Assembly: GCF_003710805.1 (NCBI RefSeq)
Contig: NZ_RHHB01000006.1
Coordinates: forward strand, 1 to 64,000
DNA: 64,000 bases
Direction: 5' to 3'
Source of the DNA: Agromyces tardus
Lineage (GTDB): Bacteria > Actinomycetota > Actinomycetes > Actinomycetales > Microbacteriaceae
Translations under genes and position numbers: made by a program
The notes under the pieces: generated by a model
Seen by the model: the letters and a program-made list of their open reading frames with translations, nothing else
What the model was told of the DNA's origin: nothing
Database searches by the model: none
In this document: one piece after another, positions 44,603 through 53,600 of the stretch
How positions within the stretch are numbered: the stretch's first letter is position 1
Layout of the letters: the number at the start of each line of letters is the position of its first letter

Positions 44603-47356
44603 GATCGGCTCGTGCTTCGGGAGGGCGGTTCGCAGCGCCCGGCGCGAGTTGATCTGCAGCTTGAGGAACACCTTCTTGAGGTGCCATTCGACCGTACGGG
44701 GACTCAGGTACAGCGTGGCGCCGATCTCGGCGTTCGTCCTCCCGTCGGCAGCCAGTCGCGCCACGTGCGCCTCTTGGGGGGTGAGCTCCTCGTGCTGTGC
44801 TTCCGTCCGCTTGCGCACCGTCGCCCCGGTCGCGAGCAACTCGTCCCGGGCGCGTTCCGCGAAGCTCTCGGCGCCGAGATCGGTGAACATCGCGTGTGCA
44901 AGGCGGAGTTGCTCGCGGGCGTCGACCCGCCGGCCCTCGCGTCGAAGCCACTCGCCGTACACCAGATGCGATCGCGCCACCTCCGGACGAAGTCGAGTCG
45001 TGCTGAGCCGTTCGATCGCCGTGACATAGTGCGGTTCCGCCTCCGCCGGGTCGCTGAGCAGGGCGGTCGAGCGCTCCGAGATGCCGATCGCCCACTCGGT
45101 GCCGCCCACCTTCGCGCTCGCCATGAGTCGCCGGAGCGAATCCGCGGCTCGCTCCGGTCGGCCGAGCCTCGCGGCCGCCTCGATGAGCTCCGCCGAGGCG
45201 AAGACGGAGACGAACCAGTCGGGCCAGGCGTCCCAAGCTCGCTGAGCGGCATCCAGTGCCTCGTCGTATCTCCGCAGGCCGTTCAGGAACATCGCGCCCG
45301 TCCAGTGCGCCCACTGGAGCCCGAACCCGGATCCGCTCGCACGGGCCCTCCTGGTGGCGTCCTCCAGCAGGCTGGAACCCTCGGACTCGCGGCCGCGAAG
45401 GGCCGCAAGCAACATCGCTCCGAACGCCGGGACCCGGCTTCCGATCGCCTCGTTGACGGCATCCGCCTCGGCGCACAGGCGCAGGGCGGCTTCGAACTGC
45501 CCCGTCAGCGCCATGGTGATCGCGGAGCCGTTCAGGCCGAACGCAAGGGGGGTCAGAGCACCCGCTTCACGCGCCAGCTGCAGCTGCCTGGTCGTGATCT
45601 GGTTCCGGCTCTCGAAGTCCCAGAGCTCGAGCGCGGCGCACGAGGCGATCACGTTCCACCGCATGCCGCGGTCCACGGGAATGTCCTCCACCAGGAACGC
45701 GCTGAGCGCGCGACGGAGGGCGGGCGCCGCCGCCTCGCGTCCATCGGTCATCAGCACGGACATCCCGTGCAGGAGGAGATCCGTGCCGTGCGGATCGCCT
45801 TGGAAGCGCTGCCGCCCGCGCACGACGCGCGAGACCTCGCGCATGTCGGCTTCGGCGCGGTCGCCCGCGAAGAGCGCCGCTCCCCACGCATCGAGATAGG
45901 CCTCGCGAGCCACGACCGGATCGAGCGGCTCCAGCCGCTCCGCCGCGGCGAGCAGGAGGGCGGGCACCTCCTCGAGCGCTCCCGAAGCGGACACGATCTG
46001 GGCTCGCATCAGGTCGGCGCGAGCACGCTGCAGTTCGTCGGGCGCGGATGCGTCGACCGCCTGGAGCACGTGCAGCGCGGACGCGAACTCGCCTGCGTGC
46101 AGGCTCGCCTGCGCCGCCGCGAGGGCGCGGTCCGCCCGCGCTGCGGGGTCGTTCGTCAACTCGACCGAGCGCGCGAGGAACGCTGCGGCCGCGGAGAGAC
46201 CACCTCGGGCCCGAGCGCGATCCGCGGATCGCTCCAGCTCCGCGGCGACGGCCTCGTCGGGTCCGATGGTCGCAGCAGCGAGGTGCCACGCGCGCCGATC
46301 GGGATCGGCCTGCGGGTCGAGGGACTCCGCGAGCGCGAGGTGCGCGGCTCGCCGGTCCCGCGGCGACGCTCCCCGGTAGATCGCCGACCGCACGAGCGGA
46401 TGCCGGAACCGCACGCCGCTGTCGACGGCGAGCAGTCCCTCGCTCTCGGTGGCCTCCGCGGCGGAGGCGTCGATGCCGAGGCGTTCCGCGGCCCGCCAGA
46501 GCAGCATCGGGTCGTCCGCGGGCTCGGCCGCCGCGAGGAGGAGCAGAAGTCGCGCCTGCGTTGAGAGTGCCTCCAGGCGAGCGAGGAAGACCTCCTCGAT
46601 CCGCTCGGGCAGCTCTCGCTCGTCGTGCAGGACGAATGCACCCGGGAGTTGCGTCGAGCTCAGTCGCCGCGGCAGCTCGAGCAAGGCGAGCGGATTGCCC
46701 CGCGTCTCGGCGAGCAGGCGATCACGCACCCGCGCGTCGAGTCGGCCGGGGATGACCGTGCGGAGGAGGGCGCGAGCATCGCCCTCGGCGAGACCCTCCA
46801 ACCGCAGCTCGGGCAGGCCGTCGAGTTCGCGGTTCGCGGCGGGCTCTCGCACGGCGAAGACCATGGCGATCGAATCGGCGAGCAGCCGTCTCGCGACGAA
46901 CGCGAGCGCCTGGGCTGAGGCGCTGTCGACCCACTGCGCATCATCGATGAGGCAGAGCATCGGCTGCTGCGCAGCGGACTCCGAGAGCAGGCTCAGTGCA
47001 GCGAGCGACACGAGGAACGGGTCCGGGGTCGCCCCGTCCATGAGCCCCAGCGCAACGCTGAGCGCCACCTCCTGCGGTCGAGGGAGTGAGCCCACTCGAT
47101 CGAGGATCGGCCGACAGAGCTGATGCAGCGACGCGAAGGGCAGTTGCATCTCCGATTGCACGCCGGCCGTACGGCGAACCTGGAGGCCGGTGGCGTGCTC
47201 GGCGCAGTGGCGCAGGAGGCTCGTCTTGCCCACCCCGGCTTCACCGCGGAGCACCAGCACCGCCCCATGACCGCCTCGTGCTTCGGCCAGCAGATCGTCC
47301 AGCAGCTTCACCTCGCGGGCACGACCGAGCAGGAGCTGTTCGTCGTGCACGCCCAT
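44594..47356 (-). CDS. Large ATP-binding LuxR-family regulator (LAL type)
   Basis: This 920-residue protein has an N-terminal AAA/STAND-like ATPase with Walker A GEAGVGKTSLLR (38-49) and Walker B LCLIDDAQWVD (near 130). A long helical repeat region (about 380-840, TPR-like) follows, then a C-terminal LuxR helix-turn-helix (EAHVARLAADGRTNAE ... SPRTVEWHLKKVFLKL). These act as ATP-controlled activators that sense a ligand. ATG 47356 follows GGAGG. It faces the epoxide hydrolase/reductase pair and may control nearby catabolic genes, but no target is shown. Confidence 0.9.
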   Translation of the reverse strand: MGVHDEQLLLGRAREVKLLDDLLAEARGGHGAVLVLRGEAGVGKTSLLRHCAEHATGLQVRRTAGVQSEMQLPFASLHQLCRPILDRVGSLPRPQEVALSVALGLMDGATPDPFLVSLAALSLLSESAAQQPMLCLIDDAQWVDSASAQALAFVARRLLADSIAMVFAVREPAANRELDGLPELRLEGLAEGDARALLRTVIPGRLDARVRDRLLAETRGNPLALLELPRRLSSTQLPGAFVLHDERELPERIEEVFLARLEALSTQARLLLLLAAAEPADDPMLLWRAAERLGIDASAAEATESEGLLAVDSGVRFRHPLVRSAIYRGASPRDRRAAHLALAESLDPQADPDRRAWHLAAATIGPDEAVAAELERSADRARARGGLSAAAAFLARSVELTNDPAARADRALAAAQASLHAGEFASALHVLQAVDASAPDELQRARADLMRAQIVSASGALEEVPALLLAAAERLEPLDPVVAREAYLDAWGAALFAGDRAEADMREVSRVVRGRQRFQGDPHGTDLLLHGMSVLMTDGREAAAPALRRALSAFLVEDIPVDRGMRWNVIASCAALELWDFESRNQITTRQLQLAREAGALTPLAFGLNGSAITMALTGQFEAALRLCAEADAVNEAIGSRVPAFGAMLLAALRGRESEGSSLLEDATRRARASGSGFGLQWAHWTGAMFLNGLRRYDEALDAAQRAWDAWPDWFVSVFASAELIEAAARLGRPERAADSLRRLMASAKVGGTEWAIGISERSTALLSDPAEAEPHYVTAIERLSTTRLRPEVARSHLVYGEWLRREGRRVDAREQLRLAHAMFTDLGAESFAERARDELLATGATVRKRTEAQHEELTPQEAHVARLAADGRTNAEIGATLYLSPRTVEWHLKKVFLKLQINSRRALRTALPKHEPIAG

Positions 47357-47443
47357 ACCGAGGCCTCCGTGCGGAGTGTAATCCGGGCGCGCGATCCGCC
47401 GCAAACACGTCCGACCAGCGGTTCCGCGGGGCGCGGGTCGCGG

Positions 47444-48776
47444 TCAGGCGAGCGTGATGTCCGGGAGCACCCACGTCTTGTCGCGAAGGGCTGCCGTGGG
47501 TCGGTAGAAGCGGAAGAGCACTTCGAACTCGGCATCAGGCGCCGTGGGGATCCAGTTGCTCTCGGCGCCCTGGGGGGCCGTGGGCGCGAAGGTCAGGGTG
47601 ATGGTTCCGTCGGGGTTCGACTGCAGACCGGGGGTCACAGATGACCTGCTGGACCAGGGCGTGTGCCGGATGAGTGTGTGCCGGGTGCGGTCGAACGCGG
47701 TTGCCGACCAGAACGCCTCGACGGGGGCGCCGGCGGGAACCGTGAGCGTGTACGTGTTCGCTCCGCGAAGGGGCGCGCCCGCGGCATCCTGGATGCTCAT
47801 GAGGGAGAACTGGCCGGCGCCGAGGTGACGGGCGGAGAAGAACCCGTAGTGGAACGGGATGGCACGGGCGTCGACCGGGTACGTCTCCGGTCCGGCGAAT
47901 CCGGTGGCGGTGGCGTCCAGGTAGTCGGGGTCGATGGGGACGGACCACCGCGCCCCCGACGCGAAGGGGGTGTTCAGCGATTCGTAGGTGTCGTCGAGCC
48001 ACTCATGAGCCTCGCTCGCAGCGCGATCGAAGATCACCTGGGTCGCCTCATCGGGTTGGATCGGCTCGCCCTTCCGGATGCCGAGCGTCCGCAGCTGATC
48101 GATCATGACGCGGTCGCGCTCGAGCCACGGCTCGCGTTGCACGTACTCGTGGAGGTATGGAGAAGAAGCGACGATCGTACGGGATTGCGGAGTCCACGAG
48201 CACTCCGGCGAGGTCGACGAACACCGTCTCCGGCGGGTCGTCCACCTCGGACAGTGGGTAGAGCCGTACCTGCCTGGCATCGGCGACTGCCGCTGCGACG
48301 TCGTCGTCGCTGCCGCTGCGCAGAAGCGCGGGCAGCAGCGCGTACACCTCGAAGGTGTCGGACGGCATGGCGATGAAGCCCTCCGGGATCGGTTCGACGT
48401 GTCCCGGGGGGCAGAATCAGGTACTTGCCTCCCCTTCCGGAATCCACGCCGGCCGGCCCGACATCCTCGATCGGTGCCTGCCATGCGTCCATCACCGAAC
48501 CGTTGATCGCGCCGCCGACGGCTGCGGGAATCTCCACACCATCGGTCCGGTCGTCGTCGTGTCGATGAACGGCATCAGGTAGACGACGTCGGGATTGGGT
48601 GTCAGCGTCTGGTTGCGCCAATCGAACAGCCGTGACCAGAATACGATCTGATTCGCCGAGGCGCCCGCCTCCTCGGCCGCTGCCGCCATGAGGCGGTAGT
48701 TCACGTACGGGATCCCCCAGATCACCGCTTCGACGGCCCGGCGGGCGACCGACTTGTCGTGCACAGTCACATCCAT
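47444..48776 (-). pseudogene. DUF1254/DUF1214 family gene broken by three frameshifts
   Basis: Family-like sequence runs through four segments in different frames. It starts with IWGIPYVNYRLMAAAAEEAG and NQTLTPNPDVVYLMPF (48776 to about 48540). A shift leads to INGSVMDAWQAPIEDVGPAG and GGKYLILPPG. A second, at the C-run 48406-48411, leads to EGFIAMPSDTFEVYALLP and AIPYDRRFF. A third, near 48150-48160, leads to QREPWLERDRVMIDQLRTLG and the DUF1214 end (stop 47444). Removing one base at each +1 site, or adding one at the first, restores the expected order. It is a true pseudogene or an assembly with indel errors. The intact family is of unclear enzymatic role. Confidence 0.8.
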
Positions 48777-48809
48777 GCCCACAACATGACGAATGCCCGG
48801 CGGTGCGGC

Positions 48810-49808
48810 TCAGGACCCCGGGCTCGCGCGGTGCTCCAGGGCTTCGATGACGGTCTCGGCGATATCGATGTCGTAGAGCCGCTCGACGCTCTGGAACCCG
48901 CCGGGGCTCTCGGCGTTGATCTCCACCACCTGGCTGCCGATCACATCGATGCCGACGAGGAACATGCCGTCCGCGACGAGCTTGTCGCCGATCGCCTCGA
49001 CGATGCCGAGCTCGGCCGCACCGACCTCGAGGGGCACCGACCGACCGCCGGTGCTGATGTTGGCGCGCGGGTCGTTGCCGGTGGGAACGCGTCGGAAGGC
49101 TGCCGGCCTCCCGTCGCGTTCGAGGATTCGGCCCTCGAGCAGGAAGATCCGGGCGTCGCCGTCCCGGGCTCCCTCGATGAACTCCTGGATGATGGCGTAG
49201 CCGTCCTGCAGGACCGCCTCCGTCATCTGCGCGAGGTTGGTCTCGTCCGGGCCCTCGATCATGAAGACGTTGCGGCCTTTTGCCCCGTAGAGCGGCTTGA
49301 CGACGCAGTGGCCGACTTCGTCGACGAACCGCTCGATCGCCTCCGGGTTCCGCGTGACCAGCGACCGTGGTCGCACCTGCTCGGGGAACTCCTCGAGGTA
49401 GAGCTTGCTGGTCGCTCGATGGAGGGTGTTCGGGTCGTTGACGACCGTCACACCGCGGTCCGCGAGCATCTGCCCGAACACCACGCCCATCGGGCTGGCC
49501 CACGGGCGCTCCTGCAGGTCGTCGATCGACTCGTTGCGCAGGAAGAGCGCATCCAGGTCGTCCATGACGATCCGCTCGGCGTCGCGCGCCTTGATCCCCT
49601 CCATGAAGCTCGCGAGGGTGTCGCCGCTCTTCCACCTCGCGGCGCGAGCCATGGCCGCGAACCGCCCGTCGCTGCTGCCGAGCTCGAGGTCGCCGACGCC
49701 GAGATACCAGGTCTCGTGCCCGCCCCTGGCTGCGGCCCGGGCGAGTCGGGTGGTCGCGTACTCGTCCACCTCGGTGGCGACGTCGTTGACCAGAAATGCG
49801 AGCCTCAT
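48810..49808 (-). CDS. Glutathione synthase-like ATP-grasp ligase
   Basis: This 332-residue ATP-grasp protein resembles prokaryotic glutathione synthases. It has an N-terminal substrate region (RLAFLVNDVATEVDEYATTR), the ATP-grasp core with HCVVKPLYGAKGRNVFMI (near 165) and Mg-binding FLVGIDVIGSQVVEINAESPGG-like C-terminus (near 290). It would join a carboxyl group to an amine using ATP. Its ATG overlaps the stop of the DUF1704 gene (ATGA), so the two are coupled. No glutamate-cysteine ligase is in the window, and actinobacteria mostly lack glutathione, so glutathione is not the assured product. Confidence 0.85.
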   Translation of the reverse strand: MRLAFLVNDVATEVDEYATTRLARAAARGGHETWYLGVGDLELGSSDGRFAAMARAARWKSGDTLASFMEGIKARDAERIVMDDLDALFLRNESIDDLQERPWASPMGVVFGQMLADRGVTVVNDPNTLHRATSKLYLEEFPEQVRPRSLVTRNPEAIERFVDEVGHCVVKPLYGAKGRNVFMIEGPDETNLAQMTEAVLQDGYAIIQEFIEGARDGDARIFLLEGRILERDGRPAAFRRVPTGNDPRANISTGGRSVPLEVGAAELGIVEAIGDKLVADGMFLVGIDVIGSQVVEINAESPGGFQSVERLYDIDIAETVIEALEHRASPGS

Positions 49809-51001
49809 GCCGCCACGTCTCCTTCGTACAGGTCGGTGACCGTCGCGCCCGCGCGCAGCCGCTCCAGGCGCTCGGAGGCGCCAGGCACGTCCAGCCAGCG
49901 TGGCCGAACCCACGGCGCGTGGAGCACCTCGCGGTCGAGCAGGTCCTGCACCAAAGGGATCTGGTCCAACGCGAGCTTGCCGACGAGCAGGACGTCGAGG
50001 CGGCTGCCCTCGGCGAGGGCGTCGAGGATGCGCGTGATCCCGCGCAGGTAGATCGCGTCCTTCACCGAACCGCCCCCGACGACGACCCGGATGGCGATGG
50101 ACCACGCGGTCCGTGCCGGAATGCGGTAGTCGGCCCGCAGCGACTCGAAGATGTCGAGGAAGCCGGCGCCGCCGAGCATCTTGCCGACCGCGACCACTCG
50201 CGCCGCGAGCACGCGCAACCGCCGCGGGTCCAACCCGCCGGTCAGGTACTCGGCGAGGACGGCGAGGCCCTCCTGGGTCTCGTCGTAGCCGGGCAGGCCG
50301 ATGGTCAGCAGCGTCAGTGGCTGCCGGGCACCGTTCTGGTAGGTGACCACGTGCGTGCCGACCTCATGGTGCAGCAACGGATCGACCCGGTCGGCGCGGA
50401 AGGCGGCGGACTCCGGGATGAGCAGGCGGCCGAACGACACCATCAGCTCGGAGATGTCGTTTCGCACCTCGACGCGGACCGGGAAGTCCGGGTACACGGC
50501 GCGATAGCGCTCGAACTCCGCACGGGCGGCGTCGGCGAACGCCCCGGCCGTGACGGTCTGGGTGCTCGGCGCCTGCGGCGGGATGGTCTCGAGCAGCTCC
50601 TCCGCGGTCGCGGCCAGCGGAGCGGCCACCGTGCCGTAGAGCTGGAGCGACCCGTAGAGGAACCGTGACGTGTCGCGGTCCTCCAACGCGGTGATCTGCC
50701 GGGCGATCTCGTCCCGCTTCGCGCGGAAGAGGGTGTGCAGCGCGGGGTCGTCGACCTTCTCGACCTCGAGGTCGTACAGGTCGCGCTGCGCCAGGTCCGG
50801 GTCGAAATCCAGCGGCCGCAGCCGCAGCGTGGGGGCCGTGCCGAAGTCGCTGCGTTCGAAGTCCGCCCACGCCTCCGCCGCGTTGAGCGGCGTGACGTTG
50901 ACAAGGAGGTTCACGCGGCGCTCGATCTCGGTGAGCCGGGCGTCGATCTCGAGCGCCGGGGCCAGCCGCTCGATCGGCGATGACATCGTTCGACCGCCCA
51001 T
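49805..51001 (-). CDS. DUF1704 protein with HExxxH motif (QEGLA, MATCAP-like carboxypeptidase fold)
   Basis: This 398-residue protein has HHEVGTHVVTY near residue 210 and the family signature DETQEGLAVLAEYL near 245. Together these mark DUF1704, called 'flavohemoglobin expression-modulating QEGLA motif protein' in annotation pipelines. Eukaryotic relatives (MATCAP/KIAA0895L) are zinc tyrosine carboxypeptidases using HExxxH and a downstream Glu. Start ATG 51001 is preferred because AGGA lies 5 nt upstream; ATG 50986 and 51067 are alternatives. It is directly coupled to the ATP-grasp ligase gene. No flavohemoglobin gene is nearby. Confidence 0.85.
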   Translation of the reverse strand: MGGRTMSSPIERLAPALEIDARLTEIERRVNLLVNVTPLNAAEAWADFERSDFGTAPTLRLRPLDFDPDLAQRDLYDLEVEKVDDPALHTLFRAKRDEIARQITALEDRDTSRFLYGSLQLYGTVAAPLAATAEELLETIPPQAPSTQTVTAGAFADAARAEFERYRAVYPDFPVRVEVRNDISELMVSFGRLLIPESAAFRADRVDPLLHHEVGTHVVTYQNGARQPLTLLTIGLPGYDETQEGLAVLAEYLTGGLDPRRLRVLAARVVAVGKMLGGAGFLDIFESLRADYRIPARTAWSIAIRVVVGGGSVKDAIYLRGITRILDALAEGSRLDVLLVGKLALDQIPLVQDLLDREVLHAPWVRPRWLDVPGASERLERLRAGATVTDLYEGDVAA

Positions 51002-51739
51002 GCGTTCCTGGCCCGGACCCGTCGCGTGGTTCGACGTGACGTGAACCTCTGAGCTGGGCTGGATCATGATTCGAACTTCGCACGGCTGACGTCGCCAGTC
51101 CATCGGGTTGCAGTTCGACCCGGATCGTGCTCCGCCGTCGCGATCCGCGACCTCCAGACGCTCGGGACGCTCGGGACGCTCGGAAGCGGCGGCTTGCGGA
51201 GCCGTCGCTTCCGAGCGTCTGCGCTCAGGCCCGCGCCACGGTGGCTGTGCGTCCCTGTGCGGGCTGTCCGAGCGCCCGGTACTCCCAACCTGCAGCGCGA
51301 TAGGTGTCGGAGTCGAGCGCGTGGCGACCGTCGCCGAGCCGTCGATCGGACGCACTGGCGAAGCCGCAACCCGCATCTTCGCTCTGCCGCCGAAGCGCGG
51401 CGGCGACCCGCACCGTCGTTGAGCCGGTGCGCGGACGCGGACGCCCAACACAGAAAGCTCTGGGAACCGGAGGGTCGACTCCACTCTGGTCACACCACCC
51501 GCCGACGGGGTCCGAGCGGATGCGTTGACGATCGCCGCGTGCGGCAGCGCGGGACGAGCATCGAGGTGACCCCACCCTGCCATCCAGACGCCGGTTCGGA
51601 CAGGACGGGAACGGCGACCCTGACCCCGCGCAGACATACGGGCCGATGGCAAGCCCCTGTTCGGCGGCAGCCCTCGTGGGCGACGCTGAGATCCACGCCG
51701 AGGGCAGTCGCCTCGCGGCACCTGCGAAAGGACACCCAG
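51002..51739. other. Gene-free stretch with triplicated motif and hairpin
   Basis: No open frame here has family motifs or a ribosome site. The left part contains three head-to-tail copies of a GACGCTCGG-like unit (about 51155-51181). They are followed by a 14-bp inverted repeat with one G-T pair (51181-51194 with 51200-51213) and a 5-nt loop. It is the upstream region of both the leftward DUF1704 operon and the rightward DUF892 gene, so it should hold their promoters, but I cannot place them. Confidence 0.5.
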
Positions 51740-52222
51740 ATGGTCCAACAGACCCTGACGAACCCGTCCGAGCTGCTCCACTACCAGCTCCGTACGGCGA
51801 TGACGATGGAGAACGACTCGCTCGCGGCGCTCGGTGAGCTGGCGCGCGCAGCGAAGTCCGCTGAGATCAAGAAGCTCTTCCGGCACCACGCGGATGAGAC
51901 GAAGGAGCAGATCGCGAACCTGCAGCAGGTGTTCCGACTGCTCGAGGTCAAGGAGTCGACCGCTCCCTCGCCGAGCACGAAGGGCATCTCGAAGCAGGCA
52001 GTGTCGCTGCTGGAGCGCAGTGCACCGAAGCTGCGCGACCAGGTCGCGCTCTCCAGCGCGCTGGGCAACGAACACTACGAGATCTCCGCGTACCAGGCGT
52101 TGATCGCACCGGCCTCGGCCATGCGGCTCTCCGATGTGGTGAGCCTGCTCCAGGCGAACCTCGACCAGGAGCTCCACACGAGCGAGGAACTGCAGTCCAC
52201 GCTCCAGGAGATCCTCTCCTGA
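51740..52222 (+). CDS. DUF892 (YciE/YciF) ferritin-like protein
   Basis: This 160-residue all-helical protein has NPSELLHYQLRTAMTMENDS, then KLFRHHADETKEQIANLQQVF and LGNEHYEISAYQALI, the four-helix-bundle pattern of YciE/F proteins with Glu/His ligands for a di-iron site. Related proteins are stress-induced and of uncertain function. AAAGGA lies 10 nt before ATG 51740. It is transcribed alone, away from the DUF1704 operon. Confidence 0.85.
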   Translation: MVQQTLTNPSELLHYQLRTAMTMENDSLAALGELARAAKSAEIKKLFRHHADETKEQIANLQQVFRLLEVKESTAPSPSTKGISKQAVSLLERSAPKLRDQVALSSALGNEHYEISAYQALIAPASAMRLSDVVSLLQANLDQELHTSEELQSTLQEILS

Positions 52223-52254
52223 TCGCAGCGCTGATCAGACTGGCGCTGGGCTTC

Positions 52255-52995
52255 TCACGACCACCGCGAGCCATCGGCTCCAAGATCTCGTGAGTGCCGG
52301 GCCCCGACCTGACGAGAGGGCCCGAGAGCCGGTGTGATGAACGCACGGATGGCCGAGGCAACGGTCGGCGCCGCGCTGAACTGCACGACATGCCGATGCC
52401 CCGGGACCTCGACGAACGATCCGTCAGGGGCGCGCGACCGCAACTTCCGGCACCACTCCGTTCCCGCGATCGGATCATTCCCTCCTCGCATCACGAGGAA
52501 TGGGACGTGTATCTCCGGAACGCGCTCCTCGATCGGATACGCGATCATGTGCCGGAGTTGAGTCAAGAACCAGACGGGTCCGCATCGGAGGTAGTCACGC
52601 AACACGACCGCGTTCGCACCTGGAGGCTCCCAGATGGTGTCCCGGACAAGTGCGGCAGCCTGCGCGAACACTGTGCGATGGGTGTCATCCGCAACCGGAC
52701 CGATGAGCACGACCCCGGCTGCAAGGTCTGGCCGGGAGGCCGCGAGTTCGACGACCCACTGAGCGCCCATCGAATGACCCACCAGCACCGCCGATGTGAC
52801 GCCGAGATGATCGAGCACCCTCGCGAGCGCCGCCGCCATGCTGCGAACGCTGAGCGCGGACCCCGGCTTCGGCAGCCCGTGGAGCAGGACGAACACCGCG
52901 TGCCCGATCGGTAAGGGCTTCGTCGACGACAGGACTCGGAAGGTGGCGTCGTCGAATCGCACGACTCGCTCGACGATCGTGACCTCGCTCTCCAT
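52255..52995 (-). CDS. Alpha/beta hydrolase with apparent internal deletion
   Basis: This 246-residue hydrolase keeps its nucleophile elbow (VGHSMGAQWV, Ser near 75) and catalytic His (VPGHRHVVQFS near 210). The segment from the oxyanion strand to the elbow is too short. FVLLHG runs directly into LPKPGSALSVRSMAAALARV, whereas family members have about 25-35 residues between these motifs, covering the oxyanion loop and a core strand. The reading frame is kept. It is probably inactive or strongly altered. Alternatively this reflects an assembly collapse. It converges with the DUF892 gene. Confidence 0.75.
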   Translation of the reverse strand: MESEVTIVERVVRFDDATFRVLSSTKPLPIGHAVFVLLHGLPKPGSALSVRSMAAALARVLDHLGVTSAVLVGHSMGAQWVVELAASRPDLAAGVVLIGPVADDTHRTVFAQAAALVRDTIWEPPGANAVVLRDYLRCGPVWFLTQLRHMIAYPIEERVPEIHVPFLVMRGGNDPIAGTEWCRKLRSRAPDGSFVEVPGHRHVVQFSAAPTVASAIRAFITPALGPSRQVGARHSRDLGADGSRWS

Positions 52996-53166
52996 GCCGC
53001 ACCTCGCGCTCGAACGCCGACGTGGCGTGACACCTCACTCTGCACGTGCGTGCCGCAGCCTGGCAGGGGCTTGCCATCGGCGCAGACGTCTGCGCCGCCC
53101 CGGTGTCGCCTCAGGAATTCGGGGTTGTCGGGGAAGCTCGCTCAGCGGAAGCTACTCCCGGAGTCG

Positions 53167-53178
53167 TAGGCTGCGATC
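53167..53178 (+). promoter_or_regulatory. Leaderless promoter of the DUF7882-type gene
   Basis: TAGGCT (53167-53172) ends 6 nt before ATG 53179, the same spacing as at lipB, RDD, map, ppgK and the nif3-like gene. There is no ribosome site. Confidence 0.55.
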
Positions 53179-53529
53179 ATGGGCACACTGTTCTACGGCG
53201 ACTCGGGCACGCCGATCGGTATCGATGATGTGGTCCTGGCGCACCTGAAGATCGCGATCACGACCAAGCTGCGGCGTAATGAGCCCCTGATGATCTCGTG
53301 GCGACATGCCGATGACCAGCCGCGTGGCAGGAGCTCGCTGTGGCTGCATCCCGACATCCCCCTCAGGTTCGTATTCGACGAGCCCGAACCGCCGACCCTG
53401 GATCGCGAATGGATCGAGGACCTGATGCGCGCCGCCAACACCGCCGGCGGCGTCCAACTCGACCCACAGCACATCGACACCCGCCCCATCGCGCGCGACA
53501 CCCAACCCATCGACGCGCAACCGGAGTAG
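53179..53529 (+). CDS. DUF7882-type small protein of Microbacteriaceae
   Basis: This 116-residue protein has the family pattern MGTLFYGDSGTPIGIDD, then AHLKIAITTKLRRNEPLMIS and SSLWLHPDIPLRFVFDE, ending in REWIEDLMRAANTAGG. These proteins are abundant and lineage-specific in Microbacteriaceae and are sometimes mislabelled as DNA-ligase-like. Function unknown. The last 20 residues are low complexity. It is single, with its own leaderless promoter. Confidence 0.85.
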   Translation: MGTLFYGDSGTPIGIDDVVLAHLKIAITTKLRRNEPLMISWRHADDQPRGRSSLWLHPDIPLRFVFDEPEPPTLDREWIEDLMRAANTAGGVQLDPQHIDTRPIARDTQPIDAQPE

Positions 53530-53600
53530 CGGCTGCATCTCCAGATCAACGGCGACGGGATCCCGCTGCTTCAGCGCGGGCTGATTCGTGCGACCGACCA

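Noticed and set aside
47444-48776. Disruption of the DUF1254 gene by an insertion sequence
   Set aside because: The breaks are single-base frame changes; there are no terminal repeats or transposase motifs.
48810-49808. Canonical glutathione synthesis (gshA-gshB)
   Set aside because: No glutamate-cysteine ligase gene is adjacent and the DUF1704 partner does not fit, so the symbol gshB was withheld.
51225-51575. Small minus-strand open frame in the 0.7-kb gap
   Set aside because: Arg/Ala-rich composition, no ribosome site, and no recognisable motif.
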